Source of the DNA: JAWVZU01 sp033722075
GTDB taxonomy: Bacteria > Pseudomonadota > Gammaproteobacteria > Xanthomonadales > SZUA-38
Assembly (NCBI GenBank): GCA_033722075.1
Contig: JAWVZU010000081.1
Location: 1-13,783, forward strand
Length of the DNA stretch: 13,783 nucleotides
Direction: 5' to 3'
The stretch's first letter is position 1. Every line of letters begins with the position of its first letter. Shown here one piece after another: positions 1-6,378 of the stretch. The notes under the pieces were generated by a model. It did no database searches and was not told the origin of the DNA. It was given only the letters and a program-made list of their open reading frames with translations. The position numbers and the translations under genes were made by a program.

Positions 1-1
1 C

Positions 2-502
2 CGGAAGATCCTTCACGCCGGCGCCGACAAGATCTCGGTCAACACGCCGGCGCTGCAGAATCCCGACCTCATCGACGCCCTGGTCGATGCCTTCGGTTCC
101 CAGTGCGTGGTGATCGGCATCGATTCCCACTGCGACGACCGCGGCTATCACGTCAAGCAGTTCACCGGCGACCCGGACCGGACCGAGGACGCCCGGCGCA
201 AGACCCTGGACTGGGTGTCCGAGGTCCAGGCGCGTGGCGCCGGGGAAATCGTGCTCAACTGCATGAACGAGGATGGCGTGGGCAGCGGCTACGATGTGGG
301 CCAACTGCGGGCTGTCCGGGAAATCTGCTCGGTGCCGCTGATCGCCTCCGGCGGCGCCGGGCGCGAGGCCCACTTCCGGGATGTCTTTCAGCAGGCGGAC
401 GTGGATGGCGCGCTTGCGGCGACGGTCTTCCATTCGGGCAAGATCCCGATCCCCCGCCTCAAGCAATACCTGATTGAAGAAGGCGTGGCGGTACGGACGT
501 GA
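2..502 (+). CDS. hisF: Imidazole glycerol phosphate synthase, cyclase subunit HisF (5' truncated by window edge)
   Basis: HisF works with the glutaminase HisH in the cytoplasm. It joins PRFAR and ammonia to give imidazole glycerol phosphate and AICAR, in histidine biosynthesis. The frame is open from base 2 and gives 166 residues of a protein that is usually about 255, so roughly the first 90 residues lie outside the window. Family-typical stretches are visible: AGADKISVN near the start of the fragment, VVIGIDSHCD (whose Asp matches the catalytic Asp130 region of the TIM barrel), GAGEIVLN, and the phosphate-binding PLIASGGAG, then DVDGALAATVFH near the C-terminus. The stop codon overlaps the GTG start of hisIE by four bases (GTGA, 499-502), so the two are probably translationally coupled. 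The GTG at 107 is internal and is not a start. Confidence 0.97.
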   Translation, partial: RKILHAGADKISVNTPALQNPDLIDALVDAFGSQCVVIGIDSHCDDRGYHVKQFTGDPDRTEDARRKTLDWVSEVQARGAGEIVLNCMNEDGVGSGYDVGQLRAVREICSVPLIASGGAGREAHFRDVFQQADVDGALAATVFHSGKIPIPRLKQYLIEEGVAVRT

Positions 503-1116
503 AACTCGACTGGGAAAAGATGGGTGGGCTGATTCCGGCAGTGGTCCAGGACGTGGACACGGCCGAGGTCCTGATGGTGGGTTTCATGGACGAGGCAGCC
601 CTGGAAAGTACGCGTGAAACCGGTCGCGTGACCTTTTTCTCGCGCTCGCGGCAGCAGCTCTGGACCAAGGGCGAAACCTCCGGGAATTTTCTCGAGCTGG
701 TGGATCTCGCCGTCGACTGCGACGCGGACACGCTGCTGGTCATTGCCCGCCCGGCGGGGCCTGTGTGTCATCTCGGGACGCAGACCTGCTTCGGTGGCGA
801 GACCCGGGCCCCGCTGAGTTTTCTGGGCCGTCTGGACCGGCTGATCAAGACGCGGGAGACGGAGCGGCCCGAAGGCAGCTACACGTCCCGCCTGTTCGAA
901 TCCGGGGCCAAGCGCATCGGCCAGAAAGTCGGCGAGGAGGCGGTGGAGACGGCGTTGGCTGCCGTGGCCGGTGAACGGGACGAACTCCTCGATGAAGCGG
1001 CAGACCTGGTCTACCACCTGCTGGTGTTGCTGCGAGCAGGCGAGCTCTCGCTCAGCGAGCTGGCGACGCGGCTCGGTGAGCGGCACGGGAACCCAGCGCG
1101 GCGTCCAGGAGATTGA
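499..1116 (+). CDS. hisIE: Bifunctional phosphoribosyl-AMP cyclohydrolase / phosphoribosyl-ATP pyrophosphatase HisIE
   Basis: This fused enzyme carries out steps two and three of histidine biosynthesis: PR-ATP to PR-AMP, then opening of the adenine ring. The HisI cyclohydrolase domain covers about residues 1-105. It has the metal-site motif DCDADT (73-78) and conserved cysteines C90 and C97 in GPVCHLGTQTC. The HisE pyrophosphohydrolase domain covers about 110-197, with GQKVGEEAVE (141-150) and DEAADLVYHLL (about 165-175), the acidic helices that bind Mg2+. The 205-residue length is normal for the fusion. The GTG start overlaps the hisF stop. Fusion of hisI and hisE is usual in enterobacteria and some Xanthomonadales, whereas pseudomonads keep them separate. 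Its last 65 bases overlap the tail of a convergent gene on the minus strand. Confidence 0.97.
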   Translation: MKLDWEKMGGLIPAVVQDVDTAEVLMVGFMDEAALESTRETGRVTFFSRSRQQLWTKGETSGNFLELVDLAVDCDADTLLVIARPAGPVCHLGTQTCFGGETRAPLSFLGRLDRLIKTRETERPEGSYTSRLFESGAKRIGQKVGEEAVETALAAVAGERDELLDEAADLVYHLLVLLRAGELSLSELATRLGERHGNPARRPGD

Positions 1117-2020
1117 CCGCAATCGCGGCGAGCAGCAGCCAGAACCCCGGGCGCAAGTCGACGCTGGCGATGGAGCTGAGCTTCGCGGTGGTGATGACCA
1201 GGCCAAGGGCATACACGTCCCACATCGCCCATTTGCCCAAGGCCGTCGTGAAACGAGCCAGGACCGATGGGGCGGACCCGCCAAACAGCCGCACCAGCAA
1301 CTGCGCCAGGTAGCGGCATAGGGGCAGGGCGATCACGAACACGCCGATCACGGTCGGCAGCACCCATTCCCCCTCCCGCCACATTTGCAGCGTGCCCTCG
1401 AGTATCGAGTATTCCCGGTCCCAGAATAGCCATTTCCGAACTTGCATCAGGGGCAGGGTCAGAGCGAGGACGAACAGCCCGAGACCGAGGAAGCTCAGGA
1501 GCAGACCGACCGTCCGCGCGTGCCGCCCTGGTGGGGAGTCGTCGCCGGGCGAGGCGGGCGGGAATCCGGTGGTCTGGGTGAGGCTCGCCAGCATCGAGAG
1601 CAGCACGCTGGCGGCAAACCAGTAGATGCCCGGTTCCGGTGCCAACTCGCTCAAGAGCCTCAGCCGTGCAGCGCCAATCAGAATTGCGACGATAAAGACA
1701 TCCAGCATCGACCATTTGCCGAGCGCCGCGACCAGACGGGCGAGTCCGCGGGCTGAGTAATCTGCGCGGACGATCCAGGCCATGGTGAGCAGCTTGGCGA
1801 TCGGAAACGCGATGGAGAACAGGGCCACCAGGAGCGCAAGCCCCGCTCTGCCGTCGCGGGCCAGCGCCACGATTCCACCCGGCAAGGACATGACCGCCGG
1901 GTCGGCGCCCAGACGATCGATGCGGAAGGCCGGCAAGGCCAGCCCGGCCAGCAAGGCCAGCCCACTGGCGACCAGCAGGCCGGCCACTATCGGGTTCCTG
2001 ACAGTCGGCGCGCTCGGCAT
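1052..2020 (-). CDS. PqiA-like (paraquat-inducible protein A family) inner-membrane protein with two repeated domains
   Basis: This is a 322-residue integral membrane protein with about eight hydrophobic segments (near 11-31, 60-83, 103-120, 132-150, 170-192, 219-245, 264-284 and 291-309). It holds two copies of the PqiA hallmark: LGKWSMLDVF (100-109) and LGKWAMWDVY (261-270), each followed by a hydrophobic helix ending in a basic-Leu pair. PqiA proteins are inner-membrane partners of MCE-type lipid transport proteins, but no MCE (PqiB-like) gene is present here. The CxxC zinc ribbons of classical PqiA are absent; only one cysteine (C235) is seen. The ATG lies 2 bases after the rnfG stop, so it is probably co-translated with the Rnf genes and occupies the place where rnfE is expected. 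Its 3' end overlaps hisIE tail to tail. The family is fairly clear; its function in this operon is unknown. Confidence 0.85.
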   Translation of the reverse strand: MPSAPTVRNPIVAGLLVASGLALLAGLALPAFRIDRLGADPAVMSLPGGIVALARDGRAGLALLVALFSIAFPIAKLLTMAWIVRADYSARGLARLVAALGKWSMLDVFIVAILIGAARLRLLSELAPEPGIYWFAASVLLSMLASLTQTTGFPPASPGDDSPPGRHARTVGLLLSFLGLGLFVLALTLPLMQVRKWLFWDREYSILEGTLQMWREGEWVLPTVIGVFVIALPLCRYLAQLLVRLFGGSAPSVLARFTTALGKWAMWDVYALGLVITTAKLSSIASVDLRPGFWLLLAAIAVNLLDAALGSRAAHRAASPAR

Positions 2021-2022
2021 GG

Positions 2023-2661
2023 TCAGCCGTCGCTGGGTTCGGCCGGGCGCGCGAACAGGCTCTCGCGGTTCTCCGAGTAATATTCCAGCGTCCGACGCAC
2101 CTGCTTGACGACCGCGCGCGGCGTGATCGTCGCGCCGGAAAACGCCTCGAAGGCGCCGCCGTCCGGAGCGACGGTCCAGCGCTCGGCCGGCGGATCGCCC
2201 AGCGACCGGCCGTCGAAGGACAGCAGCCAGTCGGTCACCCGCAGGTCGATCTTGTCGCCGATGCCGGGTGTTTCGCGATGGCTGATCACCCGCACGCCGG
2301 TGAGCTCACCATTCGCCCGCAAGCCGATGAGCAACTCGATGGGCCCGTTGTAGCCATCGGGTGCGGTGGCGCGGATGGCCAGCGCCGAAGGCTCCCCATT
2401 CTTGCGGCCGCGGTAGACCTTGTGGGGCTGGGCGTTGCCGAGAAACTCCGGTGCCACGACCTCGATGCTGTCGGCGAGGATGTCGTTGTCATAGAGGTCA
2501 GCCGGCAGGGCCGCGTTGAGACTTGCCAGCTCGGCCTGGCGCTCCTGCTCGGCGATCGGCCCGCGGGTCAGGTTGAATACTGCGGCCAGTGCGGCCACGG
2601 CGAGGGCGGCGACAAGCCCCAGCCTGATGCCACTGTCGATTGGTTGCGGCAGTCCGTTCAT
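2023..2661 (-). CDS. rnfG: Rnf electron transport complex subunit G (covalent FMN protein)
   Basis: RnfG is a membrane-anchored, periplasm-facing subunit that carries FMN bound to threonine and passes electrons within the Rnf ferredoxin:NAD+ oxidoreductase. The protein has 212 residues. It has one N-terminal membrane helix (about 12-30), a periplasmic FMN_bind domain with GYNGPIELLIGL and the family-typical SHRETPGIGDKI, and the flavinylation motif SGATIT (175-180), where T178 is the expected FMN-threonine. The ATG at 2661 was chosen because it overlaps the rnfD stop as ATGA and the family pattern begins there; the frame stays open upstream but that part is antisense or shadow sequence of rnfD. 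The length matches E. coli RnfG (about 206). Confidence 0.95.
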   Translation of the reverse strand: MNGLPQPIDSGIRLGLVAALAVAALAAVFNLTRGPIAEQERQAELASLNAALPADLYDNDILADSIEVVAPEFLGNAQPHKVYRGRKNGEPSALAIRATAPDGYNGPIELLIGLRANGELTGVRVISHRETPGIGDKIDLRVTDWLLSFDGRSLGDPPAERWTVAPDGGAFEAFSGATITPRAVVKQVRRTLEYYSENRESLFARPAEPSDG

Positions 2662-3686
2662 TCGCGCCCGAACACTCTCGGCTTGGTGTAGCGATCGATC
2701 AGGGGCACGGCGCAGTTCATCAGCAGGACCGAGAAGGCCACTCCGTCCGGGTAGGCGCCCCAGCGACGGATGGACAGGGTCAGGATGGCAACGCCCAGGC
2801 CGAAAATCAGCCGGCCGCGAGGCGTCGTGCTGCCGGATACGGGATCGGTGGCGATGAAGAACGCACCGAGGACCATGCCGCCGGTCAGGATGTGCTGCAG
2901 CGGAAAGGGGTTGTTGTAGGGGTCCATCGCGTAGGCAGGCAGGGTCAACACCGCAACGGTACCGAGCATGGCGACGGGGACATGCCAGGTGATCACCTTG
3001 CGATACAGGAGGTAAAGGCCGCCGACCAGGTAGCCGATCGAGACCCACTCGAAGCCCTTGCCGCCGTACTTGCCGAAAATCTCGTCGGTGCGGATCTCGG
3101 TGAGCATGATGCCCTCGCTGATGCGCGTGCGGATCAGGTCCAGCGGCGTTGCTCCGGTAATGGCGTCCCAGGTCAGGCCATCGGGCAGCGTGCCGAAGAA
3201 GATGACCTTGAAGCTGTCGATCAGGTTGAGGGGGTTTTCCGCCAGCGATTGGGCCGGAACCCACGTGGTGCTGATGTTGGGAAAAGCGACGATGACGACG
3301 ACGAAACCCACCATGGCCGGATTGAACAGGTTATTGCCCAGGCCGCCGTAGAGGTGCTTGGCGATCACGATCGCGAAGAACATCCCGATGATTGCGGCCC
3401 ACCAAGGCATCAGAGGTGGCAGGCACAGGGCATAGAGTGCACCGGTCACCGGGGCGGTCAGGTCGTGCAGGTGAAGATCCAGGCGTGCGCCGCGCAGCTT
3501 CAGCATCAGGGCCTCGAAGCCCAGCGCGGCCCCGATGGCCAGCGCCAGCTGAAAGAGGATGCCCGGACCGAAGAACCAGAGGTGCGCAAGGATGCCCGGG
3601 ACCAGGGCCAGGAGCACATCCCGCATGACCTGGTGCACGGTGATCGGCGCCGGGATGTGCGGACCGCCCGCGGTCTCAAAGCGCAT
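2658..3686 (-). CDS. rnfD: Rnf electron transport complex subunit D (membrane flavoprotein)
   Basis: RnfD is a polytopic inner-membrane subunit of the Rnf complex, homologous to NqrB, carrying covalent FMN. The protein has 342 residues (E. coli about 352). Visible family features are an N-terminal PHIPAPITVHQVM, many hydrophobic helices, NLFNPAMVGF (about 119-128), the flavinylation site ITGATPL with T180 as the likely FMN threonine, and the C-terminal ATDPVSGSTTPRGR and RRWGAYPDGVAFSVLLMN blocks. The ATG at 3686 was chosen because GGAGGAA lies 7 bases upstream and the conserved N-terminus begins there, although the frame is open further upstream. It overlaps the rnfC 3' end by 11 bases and shares ATGA with rnfG. 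Confidence 0.96.
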   Translation of the reverse strand: MRFETAGGPHIPAPITVHQVMRDVLLALVPGILAHLWFFGPGILFQLALAIGAALGFEALMLKLRGARLDLHLHDLTAPVTGALYALCLPPLMPWWAAIIGMFFAIVIAKHLYGGLGNNLFNPAMVGFVVVIVAFPNISTTWVPAQSLAENPLNLIDSFKVIFFGTLPDGLTWDAITGATPLDLIRTRISEGIMLTEIRTDEIFGKYGGKGFEWVSIGYLVGGLYLLYRKVITWHVPVAMLGTVAVLTLPAYAMDPYNNPFPLQHILTGGMVLGAFFIATDPVSGSTTPRGRLIFGLGVAILTLSIRRWGAYPDGVAFSVLLMNCAVPLIDRYTKPRVFGRE

Positions 3687-5232
3687 CGTCGGATTCCTCC
3701 CCGGACTTGCGGCGGGCCTTCGAACGCTGGATTGCAGCCTGGATCTCTGCCTGCTTGGCCTTGCGGTCGCGGAGCTTCTCCCGTTTCTTCTGCAGCCGCC
3801 GGGCGCGCCGCTCCTGCTCGCGTTCCAGTCGCTCCTCGCGCACTTCGTGCCGGTGACGGGCATGAGCGGCGCGGGCCCGTTCGACGGCCCGGGCGCGGAT
3901 CTCGCTCTTGGCGTACCGGTAGTAGTCGACCAGCGGGATCTGGCTGGGACAGGCGAAGGCACAGCAGCCGCATTCGATGCAGTCGAACAGTGCATGGGCC
4001 TCGACCTGCTCGAAATCGCCCTGCTGCGTGTACCACAGGAGTTGCTGCGGCAGGAGCTGAGCCGGGCACACCCGCTCGCAGGCCATGCAACGGATGCACG
4101 GCAGTTCCGGCGCTTTCCGGGTGACCTCGTAGTCGACCAGGCCGAGGAGGGCATTGGTCGCCTTCATGATCGGCAGATCGTCGTGGGGCAGTGGTACGCC
4201 CATCATTGGTCCGCCCATGACCAGCTTGCGAATGTCGTCGTCGTAGCCGCCGGCGCGTTCGATGAGATAGGAAACGGGCGTGCCGATCAGTGCTTCGAAG
4301 TTTCCCGGCTGGCGAATCCCGCGTCCGGTGACGGTGACCATGCGCGAGATGAGCGGCCGGCCGTGTTCGACGGCGTGATAGGCGGCGACCGCCGTGCCGA
4401 CGTTGATCGAGAGCAGGCCCACGTCCAGGGGCAGTCCGCCGCTGGGCACTTCCTTTCCGGTGAGTACGCGGATGAGCTGTCGCTCGCCCCCCTCCGGGTA
4501 GATGGTGGGCACCTTGACGATCTGCAGGTCCTCCGCCCCGAGGTCTCGTTCGGTCTTGCGCAGGATGTGCTCGACCGCGCCCATCTGGTCCTCGACCGCA
4601 ACGACGGTCCGCGCTGCTCCGGTGGCGCGGGCGACCATCAGCGCGCCGCGAATCACGTCCTTCGGACGATGCCGCATGAGCGTCTCGTCCGCGGCGATAT
4701 AGGGCTCGCATTCCGCACCGTTCACGATCAGCAGGTCGACGGGGGTCTCCGGCGGCGGGTCGACTTTGATATGGGTCGGGAACACGGCCCCGCCGAGGCC
4801 GACGATGCCGGCTTCCCAGATCCGGTCGATCAGTGCCTGGCGATCGCAGGTCTGCCAGTCCAGCGGTGGCAGGTCCTCGTCCGTCCCGCCGGCGCGGGTC
4901 TCGATCTCGACGCAAAGCTCCGGCAGACCGGAGGGGTGGATGACCTCGCGTCGCTCGATGGCCGTGACCACGCCGGTTGCCGGTGCGTGGACCCGCGCGG
5001 TAATGCGGCCGGGATGCGCTTCACCGATCAGCTGGCCCCGGTTGACCGTTTCGCCCACGCGGACGACCGGTTCGGCGGCATCGCCGCGATGCTGTCGCAG
5101 GGGAACCACCAGGACGGGAGGGACGCCGGCGAATTCCGGGTCTGCAGCCAGGGACATGGGTTTTTCATGGGGCAGTCGTACGCCCCCGTGGAAGCGCCAC
5201 AACCTTTCACCGAGCTGGGCATCCATCGCCAT
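3676..5232 (-). CDS. rnfC: Rnf electron transport complex subunit C (NADH-side Fe-S flavoprotein)
   Basis: RnfC is the cytoplasmic subunit thought to bind NAD(H) and FMN and to carry two 4Fe-4S clusters. The 518-residue product begins with the RnfC barrel-sandwich region (HGGVRLPHEK, about 15-24), followed by the conserved GIVGLGGAVFPTHIK (142-156) and NGAECEPYI of the nucleotide-binding fold, then SLBB-like sequence. Two ferredoxin motifs follow: C379, C382, C385, C389 (CIRCMACERVCP) and C418, C421, C424, C428 (CIECGCCAFACP). From about residue 445 to the end is a charged Arg/Lys/Glu/Ala-rich helix; this tail is much shorter than in E. coli RnfC (about 740 residues). The start is ATG 5232 or ATG 5226; neither has a strong ribosome site. 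Only 1 base separates the gene from rnfB. Confidence 0.96.
   Translation of the reverse strand: MAMDAQLGERLWRFHGGVRLPHEKPMSLAADPEFAGVPPVLVVPLRQHRGDAAEPVVRVGETVNRGQLIGEAHPGRITARVHAPATGVVTAIERREVIHPSGLPELCVEIETRAGGTDEDLPPLDWQTCDRQALIDRIWEAGIVGLGGAVFPTHIKVDPPPETPVDLLIVNGAECEPYIAADETLMRHRPKDVIRGALMVARATGAARTVVAVEDQMGAVEHILRKTERDLGAEDLQIVKVPTIYPEGGERQLIRVLTGKEVPSGGLPLDVGLLSINVGTAVAAYHAVEHGRPLISRMVTVTGRGIRQPGNFEALIGTPVSYLIERAGGYDDDIRKLVMGGPMMGVPLPHDDLPIMKATNALLGLVDYEVTRKAPELPCIRCMACERVCPAQLLPQQLLWYTQQGDFEQVEAHALFDCIECGCCAFACPSQIPLVDYYRYAKSEIRARAVERARAAHARHRHEVREERLEREQERRARRLQKKREKLRDRKAKQAEIQAAIQRSKARRKSGEESDDAL
3694..3700 (-). promoter_or_regulatory. Ribosome binding site of rnfD
   Basis: On the minus strand GGAGGAA sits 7 bases upstream of the ATG at 3686, inside the end of rnfC. 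It decides the rnfD start against much longer open-frame alternatives. It is the strongest Shine-Dalgarno sequence I see inside the operon, which suggests that rnfD does not depend only on coupling to rnfC. Confidence 0.75.
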
Positions 5233-5233
5233 C

Positions 5234-5800
5234 TCAAGCCGTAGTGCGGTTCTCGACGCGAACCTTCAGGCGGTCCTTGCGGTAGCGCCAGGTCTGCGGA
5301 TTGGGTGTCGGTTCGACCATGCTGATGCAGTCCACGGGACAGGGTTCGACGCACAGCTCGCAGCCGGTGCACTCGGCCTCGATCACGGTGTGCATCCGCT
5401 TGGGCGCCCCTAGGATGGCGTCGACCGGGCAGGCCTGGATGCACAGGCGGCACCCGATGCATATTGTCTCGTCGATGACTGCCACCATCGGGGGTGCCGG
5501 TTCTCCGCAATCCGGGTCCAGCGGCTTGGGTTCGACGGCTAGCAGGTCGGCCAGCGCGCGCACGCCGGCTTCGCCGCCGGGTGGGCAGCGGTTGATGTCC
5601 GCCTCGCCGGCGGCGATGGCTTCCGCATAGGGCCGACAGCCGGGATATCCGCACTGGCCGCACTGGGTCTGCGGCAGCAGCTGGTCGATCTGATCCACCA
5701 CTTCCTGGTCCTCGTCGCCGCCCCGTAGACGTTGGGCGAGCAAGCCGAGGACCAGTCCCAGGACCAAAGCCAGGACGCCGAAGGCCAGGATGCCGCTCAC
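5234..5800 (-). CDS. rnfB: Rnf electron transport complex subunit B (ferredoxin-like Fe-S protein)
   Basis: RnfB is the entry subunit that accepts electrons from ferredoxin at the cytoplasmic face. It has 188 residues. An N-terminal membrane anchor (about 3-23) is followed by the Fe-S domain with C47, C50, C55 and C72 (pattern CGQCGYPGC, then CPPGG). Two 4Fe-4S ferredoxin motifs come next, C114, C117, C120, C124 and C144, C147, C150, C154. The length matches E. coli RnfB (192). The start is GTG, overlapping the rnfA stop as GTGA (5797-5800), a sign of translational coupling. Confidence 0.97.
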   Translation of the reverse strand: MSGILAFGVLALVLGLVLGLLAQRLRGGDEDQEVVDQIDQLLPQTQCGQCGYPGCRPYAEAIAAGEADINRCPPGGEAGVRALADLLAVEPKPLDPDCGEPAPPMVAVIDETICIGCRLCIQACPVDAILGAPKRMHTVIEAECTGCELCVEPCPVDCISMVEPTPNPQTWRYRKDRLKVRVENRTTA

Positions 5801-6378
5801 AGGTCTGCGAACCCGAAGAAGCCCATGAACGCAAGCGCCATCAGCCCCGCCGTGATCAGACCGATGGCCGGCCCCTGGAAGGGTTCGGGCACATCGCAGG
5901 CGTCGAGCCTTTCCCGCGCCGCGGCGAACAGGATCAGCACCAGCGAAAATCCACCTGCCGTTCCGAGACCGTAGATCGCGGAATGAAACAGCGAGTGTTG
6001 TTGCTGGGCGTTGAGAAGGGCGACCCCGAGGACTGCGCAGTTTGTCGTGATCAGCGGCAGGAAGATGCCGAGCACCCGGTGCAGGAGCGGATTCGAATGG
6101 CGAATGGCCATTTCGGTAATCTGGACACCGGCGGCAATGACCAGGATGAACGCGATCGTGCGCAGGTATTCGAGGCCAAGCGGCTGTAACACATAGTCAA
6201 AGACGAGGTGGCTCAGGACCGAAGAAAGGGTCAGCACGAAGGCGGTCGCGACCGACATGCCGATCGCACTCTCCAGTTGCGTCGAAACCCCCATGAAGGG
6301 GCAGAGGCCGAGAAATCGCACCAGCACGAAGTTGTTGACCAGGACCGTGCTGAGAACGATTAGAAACAGCTCGGTCAT
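5797..6378 (-). CDS. rnfA: Rnf electron transport complex subunit A (inner-membrane subunit)
   Basis: RnfA is a six-helix inner-membrane subunit homologous to NqrE. Together with its paralog RnfE (NqrD-like) it forms the central membrane core that holds an Fe-S cluster. The 193-residue length is the same as E. coli RnfA. Signatures seen are VLVNNFVLVRFLGLCPFMGVS near the N-terminus and LGIFLPLITTNCAVLGVALLN in the middle; these two symmetric half-motifs each carry one cysteine of the core site. ITAGLMALAFMGF lies at the C-terminus. These features identify RnfA rather than RnfE. Its ATG overlaps the metG stop (ATGA, 6375-6378). Confidence 0.97.
   Translation of the reverse strand: MTELFLIVLSTVLVNNFVLVRFLGLCPFMGVSTQLESAIGMSVATAFVLTLSSVLSHLVFDYVLQPLGLEYLRTIAFILVIAAGVQITEMAIRHSNPLLHRVLGIFLPLITTNCAVLGVALLNAQQQHSLFHSAIYGLGTAGGFSLVLILFAAARERLDACDVPEPFQGPAIGLITAGLMALAFMGFFGFADL

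Noticed and set aside
388..1715. Minus-strand open frames of 298 residues (388-1284) and 234 residues (1011-1715)
   Set aside because: They are shadows of hisF, hisIE and the PqiA-like gene, with no recognisable domain, and they conflict with genes that have strong family motifs.
2640..5244. Long plus-strand open frames of 494 residues (2640-4124) and 561 residues (3559-5244) antisense to rnfC and rnfD
   Set aside because: They lie opposite clearly conserved Rnf genes. Their translations are rich in Asp, Gln, Arg and Gly with no family motif, which is typical of antisense frames in high-GC DNA.
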